Assembly (NCBI GenBank): GCA_023150555.1
Contig: JAKLKQ010000005.1
Coordinates: 1-64,000, forward strand
Reading direction: 5' to 3'
Source of the DNA: Planctomycetota bacterium
Lineage (GTDB): Bacteria; Planctomycetota; SZUA-567; H5-PLA8
DNA: 64,000 nucleotides
The notes below the pieces were generated by a model. It was not told the origin of the DNA and did no database searches. It saw nothing but the letters and a program-made list of their open reading frames with translations. Shown here piece by piece: positions 28,691-38,955 of this stretch (position 1 is the stretch's first letter; each line of letters opens with the position of its first letter). Both the position numbers and the translations under genes were made by a program.

Positions 28691-28752
28691 TAGGCGCCGC
28701 CCCGGCGAGTTGAGCTTGCAATCCTGCCCCTTCGCTGGACAATGCGCGCCCC

Positions 28753-29607
28753 ATGTCCGACATCGAACTGGCTTGCCACGCGGCCCCCTGGGGCCGTAAA
28801 GGCTTCATCAACGCCCTCTCCGACATCGAGCGCGCGGGCTTCCGCGGCATCGAGATGACGGCGGAGGTCGTCGAAGAGTTCGAAGACCGCGTCGGCGTCT
28901 TCCGCGAAATCCTGCACCAGCACCATCTTAAGCTCATCGCGATCACCGGCGGCGGCAGCCAGTGGCCGGGCATGAACCTGGACGAGGAGGTTGAGCGCGG
29001 CGTCAATGTCGCCCGCTTCCTCAAGAACAGCGGTGCCTCGGTCCTGAACCTCCTGCCGCCCATTCCCAATCCCGAGAAGCCCATGGAGGACGAGCAGGAC
29101 CTCCTGCCCGCCGCCACGGCCTACGGCGAGATCGCGCGGCGCACGCTGGAACTGGGCGTGCAGACGTGCCTCCACCCCAGCGTCGGGAGCTTCGTCCACA
29201 GCCCGCGCACGATCAACAAGTTCATCCAGATGGCCGACCCCGAAGCCATGCGTCTCTGCGCCGACGTGGGCTTCCTGGCCGAGGCCAAGATCCCGATGGC
29301 CGCCTTCGTCAAGGAGCACAAGAAGCGCATCGGCGTCATCCACCTTAAAGACCACCGCACCAAGGACATGAAGGGCAAGAAGCCGCCCAGCATGACGAAG
29401 AAGAATCCGAAGCCCTACGCCGGGCCGCAGGGCATCGCCTTGGGCACCGGCGACGTGGATCTGGAGAGCTTCGTCGAGACGATGCTGCACAGCGACTTCA
29501 GCGGCTGGGCCACGATCTGCTTCGACGAAGACCCCAAGACCTCGCTCTACGACATCGCCGTGGCAAGCTACAAGTACGCCGAGCAGACCCTCGACCTGGT
29601 CATCTGA
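28753..29607 (+). CDS. Sugar-phosphate isomerase/epimerase family protein (xylose-isomerase-like TIM barrel)
   Basis: A 284-residue protein with the AP endonuclease 2/IolE-type TIM-barrel pattern: ALSDIERAGFRGIEMTAE at the first strands, GVQTCLHPSVGSFVHS in the middle, MRLCADVGFLAEAKI (metal-ligand Asp), RIGVIHLKDHR (His/Asp ligands) and a final GWATICFDED (terminal acidic ligand). Relatives include inosose dehydratase and 3-keto-sugar epimerases, so a role in sugar or polyol metabolism is likely; the substrate is unknown. No signal peptide is seen, so it should be cytoplasmic. No strong ribosome site is visible before the ATG. Confidence 0.85.
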   Translation: MSDIELACHAAPWGRKGFINALSDIERAGFRGIEMTAEVVEEFEDRVGVFREILHQHHLKLIAITGGGSQWPGMNLDEEVERGVNVARFLKNSGASVLNLLPPIPNPEKPMEDEQDLLPAATAYGEIARRTLELGVQTCLHPSVGSFVHSPRTINKFIQMADPEAMRLCADVGFLAEAKIPMAAFVKEHKKRIGVIHLKDHRTKDMKGKKPPSMTKKNPKPYAGPQGIALGTGDVDLESFVETMLHSDFSGWATICFDEDPKTSLYDIAVASYKYAEQTLDLVI

Positions 29608-29823
29608 CGCCGCGTCCTTTCGGGAAAAATCCAGAATATTCGCGCTCGTTACGAAACCGTGACGGCGTTGGGCAACTCGCGAGATTTCGCGAATCACATG
29701 GTGCTGCTCGACGTGCTGGAGTGCACATGGCGATTTGTATCGATTTATACGCATTTCTAACAAGGTGCAGCGAAGCGCGAGCTTCGAAATCATTGGAGTT
29801 AGGACGTTTTTGCGCGACGTGCT

Positions 29824-29859
29824 GCGCGCGGTGCAAATAGGGTTTACGTGAACGGCGGG
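29824..29859 (+). repeat. Copy 2 of a dispersed intergenic segment
   Basis: It matches 8741-8777 in the same orientation, sharing the word GGTGCAAATAGGGTTTAC and the following CGGCGG. No TATAAT box precedes this copy; TTTTTGCGCGAC is at the corresponding place. It is followed directly by the tandem 12-bp repeat. Confidence 0.6.
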
Positions 29860-29893
29860 TGTTACGTTGCACATCGTGGATGTGTTACGTTGC
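29859..29893 (+). repeat. Direct repeat of GTGTTACGTTGC, 23-bp period
   Basis: The 12-base word GTGTTACGTTGC occurs exactly at 29859-29870 and 29882-29893. The 23-bp period is close to two helical turns, as expected for two protein units binding the same face of DNA. Confidence 0.5.
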
Positions 29894-29950
29894 GCTACTT
29901 GCTGCGCCAGGTGCAATATACGCATTGCGTAACTACGGGGACCGGGCGCC

Positions 29951-29970
29951 GGTATCCGGGAACGGATACC
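29951..29970 (+). ncRNA. Hairpin with GNRA-type tetraloop, candidate structured RNA element
   Basis: GGTATCCG and CGGATACC form a perfect 8-bp stem closed by GGAA, a GNRA tetraloop. Such loops are enriched in structured RNAs. No T-tract follows. It lies 208 bases upstream of the HEAT-repeat start codon, so it may be in that gene's leader or in a separate small RNA. Whether it is transcribed is unknown. Confidence 0.3.
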
Positions 29971-30177
29971 ACAACAGCAAACAGAAAATGGAAAACAGCG
30001 AAAGAAAAGCGCCTCGCGGCGCGCGAGATGCAACACCAGTGAAAAGGGGTGAATGGGGAGGGCGGAGAATAGCAGACAGCGAAAGGGAAGGTAGCCGCGA
30101 AGCCGAACGGAACGCCGCCGTGGGGCCGAGCCGCACCCTTGCTGGACGACCTCCAACAAGCTGCTAGAACAAACTCC

Positions 30178-33100
30178 ATGAAAACCAAAACGACGACGTG
30201 CGAAACACCAAGCCTGCGCGCCCCGCGCGGCTCGACGCTGCTGTATTGCGCGTGGGCGCTCGCGCTCGCCTTCGCAACGAACGCCGCGTGTGCCGGAGAG
30301 GTCGCGCCCAATCCCGCGGCCAGGCATGAGCCCACGCGCTTCGGCAAGACCGCCGCCCAATGGCTCGCCGTGATCGAGAACGGTGGTCCGATCTCGATGG
30401 ACCCCATCGTCGCGGCGCTGGCGCTGAGCCAGTTCGGTCCGGAGGCGGGCGACGCGATCGAGGCGGCGGCGCGCGCGTCGGTCCTGCGGTACGCCAAGGT
30501 CTCCCAAGACGGGAAAAACCTGACGGACGACGCCGTCTTGAAGGAGCAGTTCGGCCTGATGGTCCGGCTCGGCGTCATGGGGCGCGCGTTCGCGTGCGAT
30601 CCCGAGACGATGTACGCGCGGACCTTCGCGATCATCGCCGCGGCCGGCGCCGGGGAATCCAAGGAGGACATGCTCGGCATCCTGGGCGGCGGACTGCTGC
30701 TGAAGGGCATGATGGAGTTGCCCGGCAGCCAGCGGTACCTGTCCAAAGGCATCGCCCAAGGCTTTCGCCATCCCGACCCGCAGGTTCGCGCCTTCTGCCA
30801 ACAGACGCTGGGTTCGATCGAGGCCTTGGTTCACCAGTTCGGGGCCGGCCGGGAGATAACGCTGCTGCGCGCCGACGACGCGCGCGCGTTGCTGGCCGGC
30901 GGCGAACGGTACGCGCAACTCAGCGCCGCGGGCGTGCTCTACCGCCTTGGCGAGGACAAGAAGGCGCTCGAGCCGCTGCTGCTGCGCGCGTTCAAGGACG
31001 GAGAGGATCCGGAAGCGTTCCTGGCCGTGCAGCTGGTGGAGGCGCTGGGTCCCGGCGCGGCGCCGGTGGCCGAAGCGTTCGCCAGTTGGCTGGCGAAGCG
31101 CGAGGACGACAACGGAATGATCCCGGTGCTGAACGCGGCCTACGCGCTGGGCCCCGCCGCGCGCGCGTGCGCGCCGCGGGTGCGGCGCATCGCCGAGTCG
31201 GGCTCGCCGTTCGTGGTAGGCAAGGCGCTGCTGGCGCTGGCGCGCATCGCGCCGCCCGGCGACGCGGGCATCGCGGTGTTTCTCGATCGCAAGCTCGGCG
31301 GCGACGAAGGCGGCGACGAGGCCATCCTGGCCGGCGCCCTCTACAAGGGCGACGCGAAGGCGCTGGCCGCGTGCGCCTTCGGCCTGCTCGAGAAGGATAC
31401 CGACGCCGAGACCGACGTCATCCGCGCGCTGCGCCCGTTGCAGGACGAGACCCGGCGCCTGGTGCTGGAGCGCATCGGTTCGGACAAGGAGCGCGTCCGC
31501 AGGGCGGCGATCCAGGCCGCGCGCGCGCTGCGCGCGCCGGACGCGGAACTGGTCAAGCTGCTGGGCGAACGCCTGGACGCCGGCGGCCTGGAGGGTTTGG
31601 AAGCCATCGAGACGCTGGAAGGCTACGGCGCGGCCGCCGCGCCGGCGATTCCCTTCGTCGAGAAGGCGCTTGCCAAAAAGGAGCCGGATTCTGCGGAGGC
31701 CCTGGTCGAGTTGCTCAAGACCATCGGCCGGCCCGCCGTATCGGCGCTGGCGGCGGCGGTCGCGAACGCAGACGACGAGTGCTCCGGCGCCGCGCTGAAG
31801 GCCTTGCGCGAACTCGAAGCCGAAGCCGTCGGAGCGCGCGGCGCGGTGCTGAAGAAGCTCGAGCAGAGCGGGGACACGGCGCTGAAGATCGTCTGCCTGG
31901 GCGCGCTGTCCGCGATGGGACCCGCCGACGAACCCACGCGCGCGGCGGTGGTCAAGGCCGCGCAAAGCCCCATCCTGCCGCTGCGCATTGCGGCCTGCGA
32001 CGCCCTGCGCTGGACCGGCTGCGATCCCTCGCCGTACTGGACGCTAAAGGAGGAGACGCCCGAGGCGCGCCGTGCGCGCCTGAAGGACCTCGACGAGACA
32101 ACGCTGGTCAGCCAGATCGAATACGGCACGCCCGAGAACCGCACCGACGGCATCGCCGAACTTTCCGCGCGCGGACAGCTCGACCCCCTGAACGTCTACA
32201 AGCTCGTGAACCAGCTGCGCAAGGCCCCGGCCGAAGAACGCGCGGCCGTTAGGGCTCTGCTGCTGAAGGTCGGCGCGCCCGCGGTGAAGCCGCTCGCCGA
32301 GTTCCTTGCGCCGCCGAACCACTGGGGCCGCCCCGTGGGCGCCGGCGGACGCCTGCGCCGTGCGGTAAAGCCGGTGCGCTCGGTAAAGGAATGGACGGAG
32401 CTGCTCGATCCGGCCCAACCGCCTGCGCTGCGCGCCGAGGCCGCCGAGGCGCTGGGCGAATACGGCCAAGGCGAATACGGCGAGGAAGCCGCCTCCGCCG
32501 TGGGGGCGCTGGTCGCGGCCGCGCGTGAAGAGGACGATTTCCTGGCCGCGAAGGCTCTGGAGGCCCTGGGCAAGATCGGCGTGCAAAACGAAGCGGCGAT
32601 CGCCATCGCGAAGGAGAGTTTCGATAACGCAAAGCGTGTGGACGCCGCCGCCGTGGCGCTTAAGGCCCTGGGCGGGGACCCCAAGCCGCTCCTGGCCGCG
32701 CGCCTGGACCGCCCGCTGGACGAACTGGCGGTGCGCTGTGCCGGGCAACTGGTGAAGCTGGACCCGAAGCACGCGCGCGCACGCGCGGTGCTGATTCAGG
32801 GGCGCGACGCCTGCACCGTCGGATGCACGCCGCCCGCTGTCGAGGCGCTGCTGGCGCTGGAGGAGACGAAACCCGGGACGCTGGAATGGATGATCGGGCG
32901 GCTGGTGGATGCGGGCGTCGAACGCGAGGATCCCCGCTGGTGGGGCTTCGTCTTCGCCAAGCGGGAGCTGAAGAATCTGCGCGAAGCGGCCCTGCCGGCG
33001 GTGGCCGCGCACCTGGCCAGCGATGCGAACCCGAAGATCCGCGCCGAGTGCGCCGGCATGCTGACCTGCTTCGACCCGCCCATGGAAGCGGCGCTCTTCA

Positions 33101-33696
33101 AGCTGCCCGTCGCCTTCAAGGACGCGGACGCGGGGGTGCGCCGCAGCGCGGTTGCCGGCGTGCAGAAGCTGCTCGAGAAGAAGTACGTCCCGCGCGACCG
33201 CGACGCACGGCCGCTGCTGCTTCCGCTGGCGCCGGACTTCGCGCCACTGGTTACCGACGCAGTCTACGAGACGCGCCTGGCCGCCGTGACGGTGCTGGGC
33301 CTGATCCGGCCCGCCGGCGACGTGGGCGTTCCACCCCTCGCGCAGGGCCTAAAGGACGAACGCGCCGAAGTGCGCGCCGCTGCCGCGCACGCGCTGGGCC
33401 TGCTGGACCTGAAGGATGACGCGAAGGCGCGCGCCCAGGCCCTGGACGCGCTGGCGGGCGTGCTGGGCGACGGCGACGCGAAGGTTCAGCGCGAGGCCGC
33501 GCTGGTGGCCGCGCGCCTGGACGCGAAACTCCCGGCGCTGGCTCAGGCCGCCACGGCGCTGATCGCGCTGCTGGAAGACAAAGATACGGACTGGGGGGAC
33601 AAGCACCGCCTGTACACGAGCCTTCAGGGCGTCGGCGCGCCGGCCGTCGGGCCGCTCTTCGACGCCGTGATGCGCAAGTTCGACAGCCAGAAGTAG
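30178..33696 (+). CDS. Large exported HEAT-repeat protein
   Basis: A 1172-residue protein. The N-terminus has a charged stretch and a hydrophobic segment (about residues 20-38, ending NAACAGE) like a signal peptide. Almost the whole remainder consists of HEAT/PBS-lyase-type helical repeats, such as RVRRAAIQAARALRAPDAELV (partly quoted: RRAAIQAARALRAPDAEL), RAEAAEALGEYGQGEYGEEA and VRAAAAHALGLLDLKDDAK, usually about 30-35 residues per unit. An early motif RFGKTAAQWLAVIENGG precedes the repeats. Such superhelices act as protein-binding scaffolds; exported forms are common in planctomycetes. The ATG at 30178 lacks a clear ribosome site; an in-frame start at 30139 would only add a polar prefix. 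It stands alone behind a 570-bp AT-rich leader region. Confidence 0.85.
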   Translation: MKTKTTTCETPSLRAPRGSTLLYCAWALALAFATNAACAGEVAPNPAARHEPTRFGKTAAQWLAVIENGGPISMDPIVAALALSQFGPEAGDAIEAAARASVLRYAKVSQDGKNLTDDAVLKEQFGLMVRLGVMGRAFACDPETMYARTFAIIAAAGAGESKEDMLGILGGGLLLKGMMELPGSQRYLSKGIAQGFRHPDPQVRAFCQQTLGSIEALVHQFGAGREITLLRADDARALLAGGERYAQLSAAGVLYRLGEDKKALEPLLLRAFKDGEDPEAFLAVQLVEALGPGAAPVAEAFASWLAKREDDNGMIPVLNAAYALGPAARACAPRVRRIAESGSPFVVGKALLALARIAPPGDAGIAVFLDRKLGGDEGGDEAILAGALYKGDAKALAACAFGLLEKDTDAETDVIRALRPLQDETRRLVLERIGSDKERVRRAAIQAARALRAPDAELVKLLGERLDAGGLEGLEAIETLEGYGAAAAPAIPFVEKALAKKEPDSAEALVELLKTIGRPAVSALAAAVANADDECSGAALKALRELEAEAVGARGAVLKKLEQSGDTALKIVCLGALSAMGPADEPTRAAVVKAAQSPILPLRIAACDALRWTGCDPSPYWTLKEETPEARRARLKDLDETTLVSQIEYGTPENRTDGIAELSARGQLDPLNVYKLVNQLRKAPAEERAAVRALLLKVGAPAVKPLAEFLAPPNHWGRPVGAGGRLRRAVKPVRSVKEWTELLDPAQPPALRAEAAEALGEYGQGEYGEEAASAVGALVAAAREEDDFLAAKALEALGKIGVQNEAAIAIAKESFDNAKRVDAAAVALKALGGDPKPLLAARLDRPLDELAVRCAGQLVKLDPKHARARAVLIQGRDACTVGCTPPAVEALLALEETKPGTLEWMIGRLVDAGVEREDPRWWGFVFAKRELKNLREAALPAVAAHLASDANPKIRAECAGMLTCFDPPMEAALFKLPVAFKDADAGVRRSAVAGVQKLLEKKYVPRDRDARPLLLPLAPDFAPLVTDAVYETRLAAVTVLGLIRPAGDVGVPPLAQGLKDERAEVRAAAAHALGLLDLKDDAKARAQALDALAGVLGDGDAKVQREAALVAARLDAKLPALAQAATALIALLEDKDTDWGDKHRLYTSLQGVGAPAVGPLFDAVMRKFDSQK

Positions 33697-33794
33697 CCCG
33701 GCGTAAGCCCTTAAGGCACATTTCCGCCTCCTGAAAAATCCGGTCACGGCCCAGGGGCGCCCGCGTCGTAAGGGCACACCCGAGGGGCCTCGCC

Positions 33795-35117
33795 ATGCGC
33801 CGCATGCCAGCCGCCGCCTGTCTCATCCTCTGTCTTAGCTTGGCCGCTTGTGCCGCGCGTGCCGCGAACGACGCCCGCGGCGGCGCCCGCACCGCTCGCC
33901 CCGCCGAAGCGCCCTCGAGGCCCGACGACTACGCGCTCGCCGGACGCTGGCTGCGACTGGGGATGTTCGACTACATCAACCCCGAGCGCGGCCTGGTGCT
34001 GCGCATCAGCGAGATGCCCGACGGGACGTACGACGCCTGGGGCGTGTATTTGATCGACCTGAAAGCCGGCACGTCCGAGCCGCTCTGCCGCCTCGACGAA
34101 CGCATCGCCAAGTCGGGCAAGGAGGGTTCGGGTTCGCTGTACCTGCGCGCCAGCGGGCTGTGGCTGAGTCTCAAGAATGACCGCCTGTGGATCCATGCGC
34201 TGGAAGGCGGTAAGGACGGCACCACTTCGATCCCGGTCTCGGTGCTGTACGAGATCGAGTTGCCCGGCGGGAAGCTCAAGCGGCTGATGGAGCGTTCGGA
34301 CCGGCAGGGCTGGACCCACGGTTGGTACTACGGGTCGGGCTGGACGATCGAGGGCGAAGAACACGTCGTCTACCCGTTGAAGCAGGACGCCAAGGGCGTG
34401 AGCTTCGAACGCGTACGGATGGACGGGACCGGCGCAAGAGAGGTGCTGAGCCTGCCGAACGCCAACATGTTCCAGATGTACCCCCTGGCCTTCGCGCGGA
34501 ACGGGACCTGCCTCGCCTCGCAGATGGTGCAGTCGCAGCAGCTCTACTGCATCCGGCCGGGCAATGCGCGCCCCGAGTTGCTGAAAGGACCGCCGGAGTG
34601 CTCGGTCTTCCGCGCGGAACCCGACCGCACCGGCCTGGGCTTCTTGGTGGTGTGCAGCACCTCCCCCAACCTGGGGTACGACTACAAATCGGAGTTCGAA
34701 CTCTGGTCGTTCGTGCCGGGGCGCAAGGAAGCATGGCAGAAGCATGCGGTCCTGCCGGCGACGCACTCGGCCTACGCCTCCTGGGCCTTCGGCTGGGGCG
34801 GCTGGAGCGGCACCGGCGGGCTCTGTCCAGCCTCCGACGGCAAGTGCGCCTACATGGTCCAGAGCCAGCTGCGCATCGACCGCCGCGACGACAAGGACGC
34901 GCCGGCGGGGTACTGCCTCACCTACGGCTACAACGGATGGGGCCAGGGCCGCGGAGACGGGCGCTTTACCGTGTTCAAGGCGAACCTGGAGAACGGCGAA
35001 GTGAAGGCGCTGTGGACGCGCCACGACCTGGAGCGCGCGTTCTACGCAAAGCGTGAGCCCGACGCGGCGGCAGGCGGCGGCGACGGCGGCTTGGAGATCG
35101 GAAGGGCCGAACCCTGA
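33795..35117 (+). CDS. Putative lipoprotein with beta-propeller-like pattern, unknown function
   Basis: A 440-residue protein. The signal sequence ends in a lipobox-like LAAC with Cys19, so it may be lipid-anchored. The mature part shows repeated strand-rich segments of the kind RLGMFDYINPERGLVLRIS and LWLSLKNDRLWIHALEGG, with Trp/Gly/Asp-rich turns (e.g. SWAFGWGGWSGTGG), suggesting a beta-propeller, but no named repeat is clear. GAGGGG precedes the ATG. It is convergent with the kinase gene across 147 bp that include a perfect GGGCCGC-T-GCGGCCC dyad (35197-35211). Confidence 0.6.
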   Translation: MRRMPAAACLILCLSLAACAARAANDARGGARTARPAEAPSRPDDYALAGRWLRLGMFDYINPERGLVLRISEMPDGTYDAWGVYLIDLKAGTSEPLCRLDERIAKSGKEGSGSLYLRASGLWLSLKNDRLWIHALEGGKDGTTSIPVSVLYEIELPGGKLKRLMERSDRQGWTHGWYYGSGWTIEGEEHVVYPLKQDAKGVSFERVRMDGTGAREVLSLPNANMFQMYPLAFARNGTCLASQMVQSQQLYCIRPGNARPELLKGPPECSVFRAEPDRTGLGFLVVCSTSPNLGYDYKSEFELWSFVPGRKEAWQKHAVLPATHSAYASWAFGWGGWSGTGGLCPASDGKCAYMVQSQLRIDRRDDKDAPAGYCLTYGYNGWGQGRGDGRFTVFKANLENGEVKALWTRHDLERAFYAKREPDAAAGGGDGGLEIGRAEP

Positions 35118-35264
35118 GCGCCGGCCGCCCCGGGCAGCTCAAGCAACCCGGTGTTCGACACGCAACATCTTCATGCGGTTCGCGCGACGCTCTTCAGGGC
35201 CGCTGCGGCCCATTCACGAACTTCCAGCGCCTGCGCGGCCGAATCGTACGCTTGGCGTTTCGCG

Positions 35265-36486
<1,222 letters not shown>

Positions 36487-36494
<8 letters not shown>

Positions 36495-37071
36495 TCGGCG
36501 CGCCCTTCCTTCCGGCGCCGTCGAACCACTGCACGACGATCTCGCAGGAGTCCTCGCCCTTGTGCATGCAGCGTGTCTCGGTGACCGAGGCGCGGTCGCC
36601 GTAGTGGTTCAGGACCAGATGCGCGAGCGCGATGTACAGCCGGCAGAGCTTGTTGGGCGAGCGGTAGTGGACCTTGATGCGGTCGGGTTCGCCGCGCAGG
36701 TGGAACTTGTCGTTGATCTCCATGCGCGCCTTCGGATCGGCCAGGCCGGTGGCGAAGCGGTTGTGGATCTCCGGCTGCAGTTCCAGGAACTCGCGCCCGT
36801 TCCTGCAGACCTCAAACCACTTCGGAAAGCGCCCCAGCGCGTCCTCGAAGAAGACTTCGGCCATCTGGTGCAGGCCCTGTTCGGGCTCGACGCCCAGCAC
36901 GGCGCAGCCCTGGCCGACGATCCGCCGGAACTCCGCGTCGTCGTAGACCTCGTTCAGGCGGAAGACTGCGTTCTCGGGCAGGCCCGCGCGGCGCAGGGTC
37001 TCGCGGACGGCGGCCTCGCCGCCGCGCTGCGCCAGATACTTTAAGAAGATGCGATGGGCCAACCCGAGCAT
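36487..37071 (-). CDS. Heme-NO-binding (H-NOX/HNOB) domain protein
   Basis: A 194-residue single-domain protein from the ATG at 37071 (GGAAGG 11 bases upstream); an ATG at 37107 is possible. The domain begins MLGLAHRIFLKYL, the usual M-x-G-L opening of HNOB proteins. His103 in LQPEIHNRF lies where the proximal heme ligand of H-NOX proteins sits, and the heme-propionate motif Y-x-S-x-R is present as Y136-R-S138-P-N140, with Asn replacing Arg. The C-terminal CMHKGEDSCEIVVQW is typical of bacterial HNOB-type proteins. These are soluble NO or O2 sensors. It overlaps the kinase gene by 8 bases. The family call rests on pattern; heme binding is inference. Confidence 0.75.
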
Positions 37072-37184
37072 ATTGCGCGCTGCCTTCCGAATGTTCGCCG
37101 TGGGCATCGGACCATGGCATGTATCAATCCGGACAAAATCATCCACGAAATGCCCGGGAATGCAAAGGCGGGCGGTGCGGGCGA

Positions 37185-37883
37185 TCAGGCGGCTTGCGTG
37201 TCCGGCGGCGCCTTGGGGGACGGTTCGGCCGGCGGGGGCGGCTGGCGCCACTTGGCGTGGACGACCGCGCGCAGGATCTCGCCAAGGGGCCAGGAGATCA
37301 CCGCGGCGCCCAGCACCCGGGCTTCGGTGTGCGTGATCTTGAAGGCGCTGCCGTCGACGTGGCGCCGGAAGAGGAAGAAGAAGACCAAGAGGGATCCCCA
37401 GCCCAGGCGGCCGAAGAGCGAGACTGCCGTCGCCAGCGCATAAGGATAGCGTGCCCAGGCGTTCACGAAGCGGTGCCGCGAGGCTGACGCCACCGCGAAG
37501 TACAGCAGCGCGCCCAGCACCGCGCCCGTGGGCAGGCCGCCAGCCAGGAAGGCCTCGGGCCGTTGCGCGTGGTACACGGCGAGGTAGCCGCCCAGAAGCA
37601 CGGCGATGCCGGCGAGTTCGCCGAACCGAACGCGGGCCCGCAAATCCGCGGGTTCTTCCCTGCTGAACTTCCAGAGCTGCAGGCTCACGAAGGCCGCCAG
37701 CGCGCCCATGCAGAGCGCCAATGCGGCGGCGGCGGCGGGCAGGTCCGGATGCTCCCGCAGGAACAGCGCGTACAGCAGCACATTGCCCGCGCTGATGTAG
37801 AAGAGCATGCGCAGCAGGAAATGACGGTCGTTCTGCTTGCGGCGCTGCACTTCGTTGGGAATGGGTGTTGCGATCCTGTTCAT
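37185..37883 (-). CDS. Multi-pass membrane protein, unknown family
   Basis: A 232-residue protein with about six hydrophobic helices between residues 24 and 200 (e.g. MLFYISAGNVLLYALFL, AAAAALALCMGALAAFVSLQLW and LAGIAVLLGGYLAVYH) and a proline-rich cytoplasmic tail. No family recognised. The ATG overlaps the stop of the GT2 gene (ATGA, 4 bases), so the two are translationally coupled. A role in glycan synthesis or export alongside that glycosyltransferase is plausible but unproven. A 113-bp gap separates it from the H-NOX-like gene downstream. Confidence 0.7.
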   Translation of the reverse strand: MNRIATPIPNEVQRRKQNDRHFLLRMLFYISAGNVLLYALFLREHPDLPAAAAALALCMGALAAFVSLQLWKFSREEPADLRARVRFGELAGIAVLLGGYLAVYHAQRPEAFLAGGLPTGAVLGALLYFAVASASRHRFVNAWARYPYALATAVSLFGRLGWGSLLVFFFLFRRHVDGSAFKITHTEARVLGAAVISWPLGEILRAVVHAKWRQPPPPAEPSPKAPPDTQAA

Positions 37884-38887
37884 GCTTTCTTTACCTTGGC
37901 GCGCAGCCAGGACTTCGTCATCGCGGCTTCGAGTCGCTCGTTGCTGACCTTCGCGGCCGCGCGGATCTTCTTGCGCCGCGAGACGACGCGTGGCAGGCGT
38001 TCGAGGAATGCCAGCTTTCCGCAGAACCACGCCAGGAAGCGCCCCTGGCCCAGCTTGTGCGCCGCCTGCGCCGCCAGGTAGACCGCGCGCGCCGGTAGGC
38101 TCGGCAGCAGTTTCCGCCACGGCATGTTCGACCAGAAGACCGTCTCGCCGTTGCGTGACGAGAGGTAATGGTAGCGCCAGGTGCGCGCGCCATAGCTGGC
38201 CGCGCCGTGGTGGCGCGCCGTCGCGGCGGGTTCGTAGACGCACGAATGCCCCGCCAGGCGCAGGCGGAAGCCCAGGTCGACGTCCTCGTAGTAGGCTTCC
38301 AGATCCTCGTCGAAGGGCCAGCCGTGCAGTGCGGGCAGGGCTTCCAGCGCCGCGCGCCGGTACATCGCCGCCGCCGCCGACGCGGAGAAGACTTCGCCCT
38401 TCGCGCCGCCCGCCCACAAAGGCTGCCCGTTGCCGATGCGCAGCGCGCCGCCGGAGACCAGGTACCCGTCGCCGGCGCTGTCGAGGCGCTCGGGATCGGC
38501 GTGCATCACGATGCGCGAGGCCGCGGAGGCCACGCCCGGATCGTCGAAGACGGCCAGCAGCTTTGCGCACCATTCGGGGTCCAGTTCCACGTCTTGGTTG
38601 ATCAGCGCCAGGAAGGCCCCGCGGGAGGCCCCGATGCCGCGGTTGGCCGAGGCCGCGAAACCCAGGTTGGCGTCGTTGCGCAGCACCCGCAGGCGAGGCT
38701 GGTCCGGAAAGGCTTCGGCGACCCAGCCGCAGTCCTCGGCGCCGGCGTCGTCGACGACGACGATCTCGTCGGGTAGGCGCGTCTGAGCCAGGACGCTGCG
38801 CAGGCAGGCCTCGAGCAGCGGCCGTCCGTTGTAGGCGGGGACGATAAGGCTCAGGGTGGGGGCAGGGGCTTCGCCGGGAGAGGTCAC
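37880..38887 (-). CDS. Glycosyltransferase family 2
   Basis: A 335-residue GT2 (GT-A fold) enzyme. Signatures are TLSLIVPAYNGRPLLEACLRSVL (quoted in part: LSLIVPAYNGRPLLEACL) near residue 12, DEIVVVDDAGAED, ANLGFAASANRGI, the metal-binding region FLALINQDVELDPEW, and FDEDLEAYYEDVDLGFRL, with the ED(V)D acid pair typical of rhamnosyl-type transferases. The C-terminal region (about 255-330) is basic and may contact the membrane. The GTG start at 38887 has AGGAGAGG upstream. It is coupled to the downstream membrane protein by an ATGA overlap. The sugar and acceptor are unknown. Confidence 0.9.
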   Translation of the reverse strand: MTSPGEAPAPTLSLIVPAYNGRPLLEACLRSVLAQTRLPDEIVVVDDAGAEDCGWVAEAFPDQPRLRVLRNDANLGFAASANRGIGASRGAFLALINQDVELDPEWCAKLLAVFDDPGVASAASRIVMHADPERLDSAGDGYLVSGGALRIGNGQPLWAGGAKGEVFSASAAAAMYRRAALEALPALHGWPFDEDLEAYYEDVDLGFRLRLAGHSCVYEPAATARHHGAASYGARTWRYHYLSSRNGETVFWSNMPWRKLLPSLPARAVYLAAQAAHKLGQGRFLAWFCGKLAFLERLPRVVSRRKKIRAAAKVSNERLEAAMTKSWLRAKVKKA

Positions 38888-38955
38888 GCCTCTCCTGGAT
38901 ACCCGTGCCCCGCCGTCGAATCAAGGGGCGTCGGGGCGGGCTCCTGAGCGACCTG

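Larger units (their letters stand above)
29608..30177. other. AT-rich non-coding island upstream of the HEAT-repeat gene
   Basis: These 570 bases are distinctly richer in A+T than the flanking genes. Elements in order are TCGCGA-GATT-TCGCGA (29677-29692), the dispersed segment copy 2 (29824-29859), a 12-bp direct repeat (29859-29893), a GCACATCGTG word (29869-29878) shared with the metallopeptidase leader, a GCAAT/ATTGC dyad (29913-29928), and a hairpin with a GGAA tetraloop (29951-29970). A purine-rich stretch then runs to about 30110. The open frames crossing it have no recognisable protein and non-coding composition. A long regulated leader or a small RNA gene are both possible. Confidence 0.5.

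Noticed and set aside
29848-30167. Open frames in the second AT-rich island
   Set aside because: Codon composition and sequence look random, and no homologue or motif is recognisable.
35170-35264. Possible frameshifted C-terminal extension of the Ser/Thr kinase (reads AKRQAYDSAAQALEVREW)
   Set aside because: It looks helical but its third positions are only moderately G/C, unlike genuine genes here; the kinase domain is complete without it.
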